Part shown: positions 1 to 35,320 of the stretch, piece by piece
How positions within the stretch are numbered: the stretch's first letter is position 1
Layout: each line of letters opens with the position of its first letter
Source: Seriola aureovittata
Taxonomy: Eukaryota; Chordata; Actinopteri; Carangiformes; Carangidae
DNA: 64,000 bases
NCBI RefSeq assembly: GCF_021018895.1
Contig: NC_079375.1
Coordinates: forward strand, 21,892,975-21,956,974
Direction of reading: 5' to 3'
The notes under the pieces: generated by a model
What the model was told of the DNA's origin: nothing
Databases searched by the model: none
Seen by the model: only the letters and a program-made list of their open reading frames with translations
Made by a program: the position numbers and the translations under genes

Positions 1-803
1 AGCCTAGTTCTTAATGACAGTGGTACTGATCTTCTCATTTAACTTTCCCACACAAAAGAGGATCATTACCAAAATGTTCAAAAATCTAATTCTAATGCAT
101 CAATGAATATGATCAGGGGTATTTTTTTAACAATGACATGGGCAAAACACTTTGCTTGAGGCTAAGTGTTTGGTCACTTTGTCTCTATCTGACGACGCAG
201 TGAAGCAGAAAACGCCAAAGGAGACAAAGGTCTCTCAATGGAACCAACTCAGGAACCTGCGGACACATAGTGCACATTAAACTACCGGGCCACATGGACT
301 AATGTGCATCTGGCAGCTACCAGCCATTTCTTCTCTGCAGTACACACTGTACGAAAAGCTTATTTATTTCTTTCACTAGTTGAAATTTGTTTAGTTGTTG
401 GAACCCACAGCTGATTTTTGCCTCAGGGTCCCCCAAAGCAGTTTTGCCCACCCCTGGTTGTCACTGTTGTTAATAGTTATTTGGTACAAAAAAAGAGCAA
501 AAAACAAAAAAAAACCTTATTCTCAATAGTGCAGCCATGTTGAGCAAGGGTAACAACTGTCAACATATTATTTTTTCACAATATCAAACTCCTGCTGAGG
601 ATGGTCAGAAATACCCATCCTCATTCCCTCCATTCAGAGCCGCCAGACACATTATGTCGTCTCATGCAGCATTAATCACATTTTCCAGTTTCTAATTCAG
701 CACTTAATCACTTGGTTAGGCATGAAACAAATGAGGACTGAACAAATTTAATCTTTAACTTGATGATACATGTGATATGTGTGTGTGTGTGTGTTTCACT
801 CAC
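1..803 (-). other. col6a2 intron 3 (partial)
   Basis: This stretch follows the exon 3 donor (GTGAGT at 803-798) on the minus strand. I looked for the next expected N1-domain exon (the FRRGTFTDCA-like segment) and did not find it. A short TG run at 775-794 begins about ten bases into the intron. Confidence 0.5.
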
Positions 804-1455
804 AATGATGAAATCGTCCTTGGGTACGATCTGACTGAACACATTTTGTGTTTGGGAGTAGTGCAGTCCCCCGATTTTCCACTTGATCTGCACAGCACCT
901 CTGTACTGAACATCTTCCAGACGCTTTGCGAACTCCTCAGTGAATTTCTACAGCAACAAGACACAACATGTTATACAGTGCGGCACATGCAGCTGATTTG
1001 GTCAGCTGTCATTTAGAAATGATGTCACTGTAAAACGGGGCTATTTCGGGTTGAGGTTTAAATAAAAAATTGCGGATAAACCGGGAACCTTGGTGCTGTC
1101 CACTAGCGATCCAGGGGGCGGCTCCTGCAGGGCGATGCTCTCAGATGTGTCAATGGTGAAGTAGATGTCTATGGGACATTCATTGTTCGCTGGAGGGAAC
1201 AGACACACACACACACAAAAACACATATAAAAACTCCATGGAAAATGTATTTAAATCAGTAGGACGAAATGTTCCCTGTTAAGTCACTGAAGTCTTGTTA
1301 ACACATTAGATGACACGTTACTGTGGCTGTGAAGCAACTACAGTTCAGTTTGATGGCACTCACTGGCGCACTCTGTTTGCTGGCCGTGAGTCAGGGCTCC
1401 AAAAAGAAGACAGGCGGCGATGACCTCTAACCCCAGCATCTTCCTGCTCTCCTGT
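804..1455 (-). CDS. col6a2: collagen VI alpha-2 chain, first three coding exons (partial, runs off left edge)
   Basis: Three exons are visible: 1364-1455 (ATG at 1439, signal peptide beginning MLGLEVIAACLLFGALTHG), 1089-1189 and 804-947. They join in frame into an N1 von Willebrand A domain with NECPIDIYFTIDTSES, in which DTSES is the MIDAS metal-binding motif (D-x-S-x-S). A stretch IKWKIGGLHYSQTQNVFS follows and resembles the COL6A2 segment around SWRYGGLHFSDQVEVFS rather than the COL6A1 one. Family knowledge: the chain pairs with alpha-1 and an alpha-3-type chain in the extracellular matrix. The start lies just inside an exon opened by a good acceptor (AG at 1456-1457). The gene sits downstream of col6a1 on the same strand, as in tetrapods. 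The exon 2 donor (GTTCCC at 1088-1083) is weak, so that boundary is less sure. Later exons lie outside the window. Confidence 0.85.
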
Positions 1456-3065
1456 CTGACACACAAAGGATCAAGACACATGTTTGAGCCAACAACCTGT
1501 TTCTGTTTCGCTCAAAATTTATTTGACAAAAGTAATAAAAAATACCAACGAAAAAGAAAATGTAAAGGAAAGACAGTCAAGAATCAAGAAAAAAGGGAAA
1601 GACATTCATGTTAAAAATTTTTAAAGCCTGAACAAAGAAAACGTGTTTTAAAATCACCAAAACTGTAACAGCCTCTTACAATAAACTCTGATGTGAAGAA
1701 TCGTTTCTCCTGCGATATAATTATTGGTGTGTAGCATTAGCCGATTGCTAAACTCATTCTGCACCTGGTATCAGTTAAGGGGAATCCTAAGAACACGTGT
1801 CTACTGACTGTTACCATGGGAACAAAATGAATGCCACAGTGAGGTAATAGGTTCGAAGCCATCACATGAGTCCAAGAGAAACACAGCTCTTTAACACGCT
1901 GCCAAGCCACAGCCGCGGACGACCTGTGGATGTTCAGTCACATCCACGACACGGTTAATCTTATCATGATAAAGCACCTCATCCTTTCAAGCCATGAAAT
2001 ATGATACACATATTACCTCAGGTGACCACATAAAATAGACTGGAGTCTGGTTGTATTTGGCAGCTGAGACTAGGCTGCTGTTTTAATGTAGTTAGCCTCG
2101 TGTTTCGGATATAAACCACAGGATGTCACAAGACCAGAGTCTGCTGCTCTCCAGAGGATATCCCTTCTCTCACAGTAAGTAAGGTTCACAGGCTGTCATG
2201 GCTGGATTAATCCATAAGAGTGTCCTGGTGCACCGACCCATGTTTCTCATTTGGTTTAACACAAACTTATATAGGGAAATGCTCCAAGTAAATTCTGACC
2301 AGTCAGGTAATCGTGCATGATTGATCCCTTGGACCATTTATCATGTGACTTGTGCATATTCCAAGATGAATTAGCTATGAATAAATTCACCACAAAGCAA
2401 GTGACACACATTGAATACGGGGCCTGCGGCCGTCTGAGGGTGTGGGGCTCTTCTAAAGGCCTCCGGAGGGCAGCTGACTGACCTCACATCCAGATGACAC
2501 CCTGTCTGACACTACAAGAAACATGTCACCAAAACCTTTTGGTCTGGTCTCTATGCATAACTCTATGCATCTATTCCCGAGATCTACACACAGCAAGCGG
2601 CCCTCGATGGACCATATGCCAACTGATGCTCATTACAGCAAACTGCGCTCTTTGCTGTGGCTCCCTCTAGCGGACAGACATCTGCGGAGGAGTCGCTCCT
2701 GCAGATGTTCCCACTCTTTTCCCACTGTCCAGGCAAGGAGACTGAGAAGAATCCGCTGAGCTTTATATCACTGCACCAAACATCATGCAAAAGTATTTAG
2801 AGATAGAAGCGCTACTGACAGCGTCCACGTCGTCCTTAGGTTTTTCTCATAAGCAAGTAGTTTGTGGATTTCCAAGGATTTGCGCATCCAAAATTTGTTG
2901 GCGCAGCAGTTTGATTCGGCTGCGAAAACACCATCATTTCAGCGAATGAGAGTTTTACGACACGCAAAGAGACGCAGAGACAGAGGGACAGACAGGCAAA
3001 GATATAACAGGAGAAGGGGAGAGGACAGAATATGGCACATCGTTGTGCGTAAAAGTGCTACATAC

Positions 3066-3187
3066 CTCAACTCTTACTGTAACTTTAAATCTTCGTGGGC
3101 AGCTGATCCTCTGTTGATTATATCATCTCAGCAGGCAGGAAAACCGAGAAAGAACGGGGTTGCGGAAAGAGAAAATGGGGTATAAAG
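3066..3187 (-). promoter_or_regulatory. inferred col6a2 promoter and untranslated exon 1
   Basis: Read on the minus strand, a TATA-like box (CTTTATAC, 3187-3180) is followed about 120 bases later by a strong 5' splice site, GTTGAG|GTATGT, with the exon ending at 3066. The coding exon at 1364-1455 begins with an acceptor (CCTTTGTGTGTCAG before 1455), so a spliced upstream untranslated exon is needed. Human COL6A2 also has an untranslated first exon. The transcription start near 3150 is inference. The roughly 1.6 kb between (1456-3065) would be intron 1; I see no other gene there. Confidence 0.35.
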
Positions 3188-3651
3188 TCTTGGATGCTCG
3201 TTTCCTTCACGAAGAGCCGTCCGTTCGCTCTCCTGTCCCGGTCCAGCCCCAGCAACAAGTTCTGACCCCTCCTCCTGTATGCGCACGGCTGTCCGCTTGG
3301 AGGCGCCGTGGCTCCGCAGCAACCCGTGTGTGCGCGTGCGCGTGTATCCACGGCAGATTGTGCCAGCACTACTGCCATACACCAGTGGAAGATGATGCCA
3401 AAGCACAGCTGGGGTTTTGAGCTGATCCCCCCTCGAAGACGCTTTAAACTCCACCAATGTCCGTTTAGCATCAGGAGATATCGCAGTTGTATGGCTGTGG
3501 CCCTCAGCGGAACACATGGCGCAACCCCGGGGACACACTGAGCTTTCATGTCCCTGAGATAGGGCATTTAAGAGGTTTTACAGTTATTCTCACACATGTG
3601 GCGAGTTGGAGTGAAATAGAACAGGATAAAGAGCAGACTTAACCCCCCTTA

Positions 3652-3657
<6 letters not shown>

Positions 3658-3705
<48 letters not shown>
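3658..3705. repeat. (AC)n microsatellite
   Basis: Uninterrupted AC dinucleotide run of about 45 bases in intergenic DNA. Confidence 0.9.
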
Positions 3706-3711
<6 letters not shown>

Positions 3712-4651
3712 CCCTGGCTTTTGTCTGGTAGTCTGGTTGCAATTAGTAGGCCTAGTGAGAGGAGTTTATACTCGGTGTAAACACTGACAGACTGTCCATC
3801 AGTCTGCTCACCATGTTTATATGCATGTAGGTGCTTCAGCTGCCTGTTTGCCTGTTTGTACGTCTTAAAGTCTTTGTGGACGTAGTGGGAGGTCTCCGAT
3901 GTACAGGACTTACCATGTATGTGCACATCTGCACTTGTATTTACACTGTGAATGAAAAGCATATTTTACTTCATGTCATTGTTGGTGATGGTGGGCCGGC
4001 TGCAGCACCACAGGTTGAACATATCAGAGTCCAATTTGCTTGGATTTTCTGATGTGACCTGCAGAGCTGCTGGTGCATTAAGCAGTAACACTGCCACTAA
4101 TGTGTTGTCCATGCAGCCCAGAGCACAGGAGGCCATGTCAGGAGCAGGCTTTTCATCCAAGTCCACATCTGTTACATGATACGCTATCAGACTGAAGAGC
4201 TCATTTGTGTTAAATCATTATGAAAGATGATGTGAATCACTGGAGGTCTATTTGGAAGTCATATCTTTAAAAAAAAAAAGAAAAGGTGCATTTGGATGAA
4301 AGATTCCCACTTATTTTAGGAGCCTGGATCTGACCTCTACAGTCAACAGTCTTTGTTTTGACATTTACTGACATTTAATGGATTTGTTTTAAAAATTTCA
4401 CTCCCCCTGCTTTTCAATTTAACTTTACCTGACATTGTAGTGGGTTACAAGCAGTCTAGAGGTGGTTGGAGGAGAGACAGCAGTCAGCATTTTGCCAAGG
4501 GAACCAAGTAGGAGAGGGGATAAGATAGACAACAGGAGGAAGAGGCGGCGGCCAGCTGCTGACCAGAGTTAGCACTATGAAGCTCTTCTCGCTGTCTTGG
4601 CCAGGGAAGCGTTTTTCCTTAAAAAGAGAAGAAGAGAGGAGTGGAGCAAGA

Positions 4652-4655
<4 letters not shown>

Positions 4656-4690
<35 letters not shown>

Positions 4691-4742
4691 ATGTGATGGA
4701 GAGATGTGGAGGTGGGCGGGGGCGGAGGCGGAGGCGGGGGGG
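4656..4742. repeat. (TG)n microsatellite followed by a G-rich run
   Basis: TG repeats (4656-4689) are followed by a G-rich segment (4709-4742) of GGGCGGGGGCGGAGGCGG type with four or more G runs, which could fold as a quadruplex on the plus strand. Confidence 0.8.
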
Positions 4743-5362
4743 TTCTGGTCTCTCTTAGAACAGTGACTCATACAATAGGAATGACCTCCCTCCCAAATAA
4801 GAGTAAACCAGCCTTTGCCTCTCTCTTTTCTCTCACACACTCTCCACTCTTTCAAATTTTTTTTCTTTATTTCTTTCACATGGACATAAAGAGTGTTTCA
4901 CTCTAGGGGGATTTCTGCATAATCAGTTCCAGAATCATAAACAGCTCGACTCACCAAAATCGCTTCGACTTTATTTTCACAGTTCCACGGAAAATGAGCA
5001 CAAAGATATAAATGCACAGCATTGTCAAAGAGCAGATGGATGTTCATGCAGCCTGCAGCATGCAAAGACAAACAAAGTGTAAAGCTCTAAAGGTTATTTA
5101 CAAGGCTGTCCTAATGTCTATGACTCTCTGTCTTTGAATGCCAGTGATGTACTTCTTCCAGATGTTCTCCAGTGCATCTCCTGAATCATGAATTCTGTAT
5201 TTAAGAACAAATAAACAGGATATTACTTTAAACTTACAATAAGCTAACATCTACTCCCCTTTTTCCTTTGCTTCTTTTTGCAATCTTTTTTCCTCCTTTT
5301 TTTTCCAGATGTGCTCTCTGTTCAGACAAGGCAGCTGGGAGTCGTTACCCTAGTGCATTATC

Positions 5363-5426
<64 letters not shown>
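5363..5426. repeat. (AC)n microsatellite
   Basis: About 64 bases of pure AC repeat. It creates spurious Thr-His reading frames. Confidence 0.9.
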
Positions 5427-5428
<2 letters not shown>

Positions 5429-6642
5429 GTTGTGCACACATCATGCACTGTCAAGTCCATGTGTGCAACTTATGACTTATAACTTATGTCACTACCAGTG
5501 AAATTCGGTGGAAATGTTGTGCTGAGGTCTGAGAATAAAATGTCAGAGAGGTCCAGTCGCTGCGGCTTTAGAGGAAGGAGGAAATTGAAGCTCAGAAAAA
5601 CGACAGAGGAGCCAAGACAAATTTCTGAGGAACAGTCCATCTTACACACACATTTCCACATCTGCACAAATCTCACAGGTATACACGTGCACATGCTGTA
5701 ACCATGCACAGAAATATGCATCACCATGCAAGTGGGCACACCCATGCACACATACACAAACTAACAGACACACATGCATAGGCTCAGTTTTTTTTGACTT
5801 TGACACAGGAAGAGATGTATCAAAGAGTGCAGATGCGTACAGTGCGTGTACGTGCACACGCACAGACAGACAAATACACACACACAAAAGCACAGAGCCA
5901 AGATCAAAAACAGTGGCTCAAATCTGTGCAACAGGGAAAAAAAAGCAGGAAAGTAACTCAAACAGAGACAGTTCCACTGAAATTCTGCTGCAGTCTGAGT
6001 GTGAAGATTAATATAAAACATCTGGCTCTCGTTGAGCCAGCGAGAGGAAGAGAATTTAACATTTGCATGTCCATGAACTGTATATACAGTTTTTTTTTTA
6101 GCACATTTATAGATGTATAAGAAAAGGAAAAAGATATTTGTAGTGGCACACAGTTGACCCCTGAAGGAGGAATTCTTTCTTCTCTTCTTCAAAAGGGAGG
6201 TCAAAGGTCACACTAAGTGGCAGCACCGTAGCCCTGGAGCTGTCGAGTGTTTTGCTCAAGGGCACCTCAGCAGGCAGGTACTTGCTTACACAGTGGGTTA
6301 GATTTAGGATTAAGGTAGGGGCCACACTGTCACCGCTGCACCTTAAGTTCTCACAGAAATAGTGTTTGGTTAAATCCTGAATTTCTTTACAGCCACTTTT
6401 AATAATATTGCGTATGAACTAAAGGACAACAGACAGAAAAATGAGCAGTCAGGTTGACATTGTCCAAAAGGTTGTAAACAAACAACCACTTTACCATATT
6501 ATCTGAAGCATGTAGGACAAACTGAAAGTAAGGCTACCTGTAAACAGAATGTGAAACACAGTCAACAACGACAAAAGGGGGTCGACTTTTTCCCTAGGGC
6601 GAAAGACAAACCAGTACAATGCAGGAGCATGCTTCAGTGAAC

Positions 6643-7346
6643 TTAAAGGTGTAATGTGTAAGATCTGGCCAGATTTTTAGTTTAAAATGTTCAAAAAATG
6701 AACTAACACTATCAATAGTATGTGAAGGAGCCACAGTGATCATGTCATGACCAACTAGCTGCGTCCCGGGCCGTGTTTTAATACCACTTTATGACGCTAG
6801 ATGCTGTGTGAGTCAGTGTAGCGTCTAGTCTGCCCTGAGTCCCACGGAGAAAACGAGCTAGTGATCGACCAGCACCTGCCTTTACTTTTGCATCTGGCCT
6901 CAATAATCAACAACCACATTACACTAATACCTTGAAGTATTATCCCTGCACAGAACAGATATTGTCTATACTGTGATCTTTTGCACATCCTGCTCAGCAG
7001 GAGTTTTATCAACTCTTTTGTACATAGATTTTTTCATAGTTTTATTTTTTTAATATGTGTATCTATGTATATTTATCTTTTTGACTGTTACAGTATTTTA
7101 TCTTTTTATTGTTATTTCCTGTTAATATGTTTATTGGATACTGCACCACTGTATTACAAATACTCATAATTTGTTTCAGTGCTGGAAACAATTTTAACTA
7201 TCAACAATGGATGCACATATAAATAATAAATTATAAGGAACATGGGGAAAACAACAACATGATTAACTGGACAGGGGCGAATAGGTGAAATGCTGCCCCT
7301 TATGGAGGTGGATCAAGTAGCACGATTTTACACATGACACCGTTAA
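6643..7346. mobile_element. TTAA-flanked non-autonomous DNA transposon (MITE-like)
   Basis: The left end reads TTAA-AGGTGTAATGTGTAAGATC (6643-6665). The reverse complement of the right end reads TTAA-CGGTGTCATGTGTAAAATC (7346-7324). These are imperfect terminal inverted repeats of about 19 bp (16 matches), each bordered by TTAA. The interior of about 660 bases has no transposase reading frame. The TTAA borders fit a piggyBac-type target duplication, but the terminal bases do not give a textbook piggyBac end, so the superfamily is open. Confidence 0.55.
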
Positions 7347-7991
7347 GTGATACAGTCCTTACAGTATCTTGCTTGTTTCTCTAAAGCTGTCAAATAAATG
7401 AAGTGGAGTAGAAAGTTTCCAAGCACTGGAAATGAAAGAGTGTGCTGTAAGATAGCTAACATTAGCTAGCTAAACTAACTTAAGGCCAAAATTAGCAACT
7501 TGCTAAAAAGCATACCTGACACAATCTAAATAGTTTTGGTCAGAAAGTAAGAAAGTAAAGTGTATTAAACATGCTAGACAGTTACATTTACATTTACCTA
7601 CAGTGTCTGTACGACATGACAACATGAGCCAATGACGGGAGTGAAGCACACAAGTTCAATTAACGTCATGTTAGTTGAACATGCTCTTGTAGGCACAAAC
7701 AAAAGGGTTTGATACTTAATCTTCACTAATGAACACCGCTTATATGATTATATGACTTTTGAAGCCAAATGCAATTGTTGTTAGTAAAAAGCTAACGTTA
7801 GATAACAGAGGCTCTAAAGGAGCTAAACTATGGTCGCATCTCTTCAACGCTTCAACGTCACCACTACTGAACGTCTAACTTGTAGTTTGATTTAGCTCTC
7901 ACATGTTCTACAAAAGTCTTCCCTCTTACAAAGTTACAAATACTTTACAAAAGCGGGTATAAACATAATGAGGCTGTAAAGGGGAACTGGT
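7347..7991. other. intergenic, nothing recognised
   Basis: AT-rich single-copy-looking DNA between a MITE-like element and a LINE fragment. No reading frame or RNA motif was recognised. Confidence 0.4.
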
Positions 7992-9030
7992 TTTGATGAC
8001 ACTCAGGTCTATATGCCTCTTAAAAAGAATCAAGCATTCTCTGTCACACCCTTACTTGAATGTCTTGCAGACATAAAGGCCTGGATGGCTCTAAATCTTT
8101 TAAATTTTAACGAAAAGAAGACAGAAGTGATTGTTTTTGGTGGCAGCTCCGAGACCCTCTGTCTAGATCTAGGTTCCTTGGCTCAACACCTGAAATCCAG
8201 CGTCACTAACTTGGGAGTTAAGTTGGACTCTGACCTCAGACTTGACAATCAGATCAAGACAGTTGTGAGGTCAAGTTTTTACCAGTTGAGGCAGCTGGCC
8301 AAAATAAAGCCAATTCTTTCAAAGCAGCACTTTGAGACAGTAATCCACGCCTTTGTCACCACACGGATGGATTACTGCAATGCACTTTATGTGGGGGTTA
8401 GTGGGTCCTCCATCAACCGTCTCCAGATGGTACAAAATGCTGCTGCACGTCTTTTAACTGGCACACGCAAATATGACCACATTTCCCCCATTTTAGCCTC
8501 ACTTCACTGGTTGCCCATACATTTTAGGATTCATTTTAAAATTCTTTTATTTGCTTTTAAATCTCTCAATGGTCTCGCCCCTCCCTACCTCTCTGGATTG
8601 CTGCAACCATATACACCCACCCGCTCTCTCAGGTCAGTTGATCAGCTGCTCCTGAGGGTGCCAAAAACGAAGCGCAAGCTCAGAGGGGACCGTGCTTTCG
8701 CTGTGGCAGCCCCGAAAATGTGGAACGATCTGCCTCTGCACATTAGACAGGCATCTTCCTTGTCTGTTTTTAAATCCCTTCTTAAGACCCATCTCTTTTC
8801 CATGGCCTTTGACACCTTGTAAGATGTGATTTTATTTTATTGTTCTATCTTATTTTATGTTATTTTATTGTTTTCTCTTATTATATATCTGTTTTTATTG
8901 ATGTTTTATGTCTTTTAATTTATGTTGTGTTTATCATTTCTATCATGTACAGCACTTTGGTAACTTCTGGTTGTTTTTTAAAGTGCTTTATAAATAAAGC
9001 TGGATTGGATTGGATTGGATTGGATTGGTT
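7992..9030 (+). mobile_element. 5'-truncated L2/CR1-group LINE, reverse transcriptase 3' part and tail
   Basis: An open frame from about 7992 to 8822 starts at FDDTQVYMPL, the decayed YADD catalytic box of a non-LTR reverse transcriptase. It continues through LADIKAWMALNLLNFNEKKT, TTRMDYCNALYVG, QNAAARLLTGTRKYDHI, ILASLHWLPI and the FSVAAPKMWNDLP-like end (here FAVAAPKMWNDLP), all typical of the L2/CR1 group in fish. The 3' tail carries TTTATAAATAAAG-type sequence and then a GATTG pentamer array (about 9001-9029), as L2 tails often do. The body upstream of the catalytic box is missing. The downstream frame is intact over about 270 codons, suggesting a fairly recent 5'-truncated insertion. It is not a host gene. 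Confidence 0.85.
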
Positions 9031-9332
9031 TTCATGTTCGGCATATGCTAATGATCTTTAACAACCTCTGTAGTCTCATTTAGGCATAAAAGCTGAAAGA
9101 AATCATGACTGAAGTAATTACCCACATATTTATGTTGTAGAATAAAAAGCGAAAATGTGTTGAGCTTGTGTGAACCACAGAATTTATTTAATCCAACCAA
9201 AAAACCCAGTCAAATAAACCTGAGGAAACTGGAAGTGCTAAAATGCTAACTGCTACTTTCTGGGTTTTAGGACTCATCCCTGCATCACTCTATAATGTTC
9301 AGCAGATACAGTAATGCTGTCCGTGTTCACTG

Positions 9333-9830
9333 CTTTAGTTTCTAACTTTGCTATCATTTACTAATCACCATCTGGTTTGGTTCAGCAACCAAACGAAACA
9401 GGAACAGACTACAGAGGACAATCAAGACTGCAGAGAGGATCATTGGTGCTAAACTGCCCTCCATCATGGACTTATACACCTGCAGAGCGAGGAAACGGCA
9501 GGAAACATGATCACAGATCCATCTCACCCTGGGCACAACTTCTACCGTCCACTTAAATCAATCATAGAGGAACAATAACCTCTGACATCGACATTACACA
9601 TTATAATATCGCACACAATGGACATATACACTCATCCCCTGCCCGCATATTTATCTACTATTTATTATTTATTATCTAGTTTTTGCACTACCTTCATTGT
9701 TCCTTTGCACTGCCTGACCCATCCAACACTCTTGTTTTTAGTTTTTAACTGTATATATATCTATATGTATATTTATATTAATATGTATGTACCAAGCAGC
9801 GATGTTAAACCGGAGACAAATTGACTGACT
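9333..9830 (+). mobile_element. decayed non-LTR retrotransposon 3' fragment
   Basis: Plus-strand translation across 9370-9560 gives IWFGSATKRNRNRLQRTIKT, then AERIIGAKLPSIMDLY and RKRQET. This resembles the C-terminal segment of fish LINE reverse transcriptases (WYG..T..DR..LQR..KTA..I.G..LPS..D.Y). Stops interrupt the frame. The AT-rich stretch to about 9830 is probably its untranslated tail. The exact clade is not resolved. Confidence 0.5.
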
Positions 9831-10121
9831 AGCACTAAACATGAAGATATCATAAACCATAGTATTAGAAAAATTGAAAATCTGACTGGATGATGTGGAA
9901 TTCAGGGGTTTGCCAAGGTTTAACGGGGGCTTGCAGTCCCTCTGTCCATGTCACTATCAGGCTCAAAATACATAGTTTTCCTTTAAGGTAACAATCATGG
10001 CTCAACATCCTGTGTTTGAATTTCATAGTGACTTATTCTCAAAGAAGAATCTGTAGAGCTTTATTTATGCATGTACACATGGAAGTGCAACGTTAAAACT
10101 GAAATTTCAAGTCTGTCTGTC

Positions 10122-10125
10122 TCTT

Positions 10126-10183
<58 letters not shown>

Positions 10184-10204
10184 TGTGTGTGTGTGTGTGT
10201 GTGA
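10122..10204. repeat. compound (CT)n(TG)n microsatellite
   Basis: A CT run of about 20 bases switches to TG repeats up to about 10204. Confidence 0.9.
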
Positions 10205-10559
10205 GAGTGGGGATAAAAATGAGCAGAGACAGTTTGGTGTAGCAACCTTTATTGAAGGAGCCCTTACAACAGTCCTGAGGTCGTGTGTCCTCAGGTAAAA
10301 ATATCTTCTTTAACAACATGGCTAGAGGCTGATACACTGAGACTAATAGCACCACAGATAATAACAACAGTACAGCCACTTTGGGCCACTGATAAGAACA
10401 AAACTGAAGATCTGGAATTTACAGTTGAGGCGATTTAAAAGGTGTGTGTGTGTTTTCTGTGTGTGTGGGTGTGGGGGGCTTGCAGCATGAGTCCCATTAA
10501 GTTTCTTTTCCAGCCTTCAACCATGACAGATGTTTTCCTACCTCACTGATGAAGTACAA

Positions 10560-10562
<3 letters not shown>

Positions 10563-10607
<45 letters not shown>
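10563..10607. repeat. (TG)n microsatellite
   Basis: TG dinucleotide run of about 45 bases downstream of col6a1. Confidence 0.9.
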
Positions 10608-10610
<3 letters not shown>

Positions 10611-11934
10611 ACAGAGGCCTCTGTGCAGACAATAAAGAACAGGTTTCTGTAATTTGAACCAGTGACCCCTGTACAACTGTTTATGAAACACCCAAGGCTA
10701 CACGTAAAAAATTACCTTACCACCACACACATGTAAGGCATGTACACACAGAGGTGCTCTCTCTCACACACACACACACGCACACACACACTCACACATG
10801 TTGAGTCCAGCTGTCGTGTCCTCATTAGTACCAGTTGAAGTCCTGATGGGTTTTGTTTGAGAGTCTGTCTGATGTCACATCCTGTTTCCCCTGTCGATTT
10901 GGTGACCTAATAGAGCTTTCAAGTGATGTCGGGTGTAAGTTCTCACCAAAGCGGGAACATGTTATGACTTTTCCAATTCACTTTGTCCTAGAAGCCTCAT
11001 AAGGCAAAACTTAAAATAAAGCTGACTGGCCAATCATAAGCCCGCCCTCCAGGTTACCAGTCATTCAGGTAAAGCAGGCACTCGCCAAAGAATTTGTATC
11101 TGTAAGTTTTCAGTTCACAGCTCTGGTTAGTTCACTTGTGTTCTTATTATGTAAAATTGTGATAGTGCCCATCCGGCACCACTTGAAAGAGTGGTAAGAG
11201 CTACAAAAATAACTCCACATTAGACCGTAAACACAATCCTTCAGGTGGCAGGAGTCTCCAGTCCTGGAGAGACAAGAGTGTAACCTCAATGAGCCATTTT
11301 AAACTCACACTAGTTGTTTTGGATAAGTCAAAGCTGATAGTGATACAGGACTGCAGAATACCTGAGTAGAAATCAGCCCAGCGCTAGTGAAAGTCAGAAA
11401 TAAGTTTAGAAGCGGCCATTTCCGATGGCTCTCCAGGATTGAAGTGCCCCTTTTTCGAAATGGGACATTTTTTTACCCTGAGTTTTGCCTCCCAGCAATT
11501 CTTTCCAATTGTTCACTGTCGCTACAACCTCTAAGGCTCTAAATGGTGCCATGACGGGGGTTACGGGCCGATGATCCAAGCAGAGGAGGTGGACTTTGTG
11601 CACAGCCTGAGATGGTCTACCTAGGAGTCTCAACTCAGGGTAAAAAAAGTCCCATGGACATTGGATTACATTTTCTTTCTTTTATAAGAACAATTTCATG
11701 AAACTAAAAATTCCATAAAATTGTTCTTAATGTCTTGCCTGGTAAAATACGGGTTAAAAAAAAAAAAAAAAGACTGCCACACAATCATCTGTCGCTTCTT
11801 CTTTTCTTTTTTTTTTCTTTCTTTTTTTTTTTAAAAGTACTTGAACACAGTGTACGGTAAATGAGTGAGACTGAATAATCATAATGGGACTAAAAATCTA
11901 AAGCGTGTTGGTCCTGTTGTTTGGGGCCCTGCGT

Positions 11935-34999
<23,065 letters not shown>

Positions 35000-35320
35000 G
35001 ATTAAACTGCGAAAAAACTGAAAAACTCAAATAGTACCACAACCCAGTCCCTCGACAAGAAAACACCAAACCTCTCCGGCCCCCCAAGCCCGGTACCTCT
35101 AAATAGATTCGGCGAACTTTTAGTGATCCAGCGCTCCGCCGCAATTTGTCCGAGGCGAAACCCAAAGCGCGCAGAGGAGGACCAGAGCGCACGGTGAGGG
35201 AGGAGGAAAAGGAGAAGGAGAAGGAGGAGGAGGAGGAAGAGAGAGAGAGGGGGGGGGACTTTCTCTGGGATGATGAGTAGGGAATACACTGGAGCGCGCA
35301 CAGACTTAAAGTTTACACAA
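35000..35320 (-). promoter_or_regulatory. col6a1 5' UTR and likely promoter
   Basis: This GC- and CpG-richer segment lies directly upstream of the col6a1 ATG (34999). It carries GGCGAAACCCAAAGCGCGCAG-like sequence and a purine run at 35200-35260. The translation start and first splice donor are clear, but no single TATA box or initiator stands out, so the transcription start is not placed. Confidence 0.35.

Larger units (their letters stand above)
3188..6642. other. intergenic, no gene seen; microsatellites
   Basis: No open frame here matches a family I recognise. The 3200-3560 part is relatively GC-rich and may belong to the col6a2 upstream region. Otherwise it holds CA/TG microsatellites and low-complexity DNA. 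A short stretch near 6245-6275 (GCTCAAGGGCACCTCAGCAG) resembles a motif often repeated in fish genomes; I cannot assign it to a family. Confidence 0.4.
9831..11934 (-). other. col6a1 3' flank / probable 3' UTR region
   Basis: This lies downstream of the col6a1 stop codon (11935-11937). The first AATAAA on the minus strand that I find after the stop is at 10253-10248, and another lies near 10065. Either could end the transcript, implying a 3' UTR of up to about 1.7 kb, but no closer canonical signal was found, so this is uncertain. The region carries CT/TG and TG microsatellites (10122-10204, 10563-10607) and an A/T-rich patch at 11758-11833. Confidence 0.4.

Noticed and set aside
3118..3567. 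Overlapping frames of 77-149 residues on both strands in a GC-richer patch
   Set aside because: No recognisable domain, several mutually overlapping frames, and the patch is better explained as col6a2 upstream sequence.
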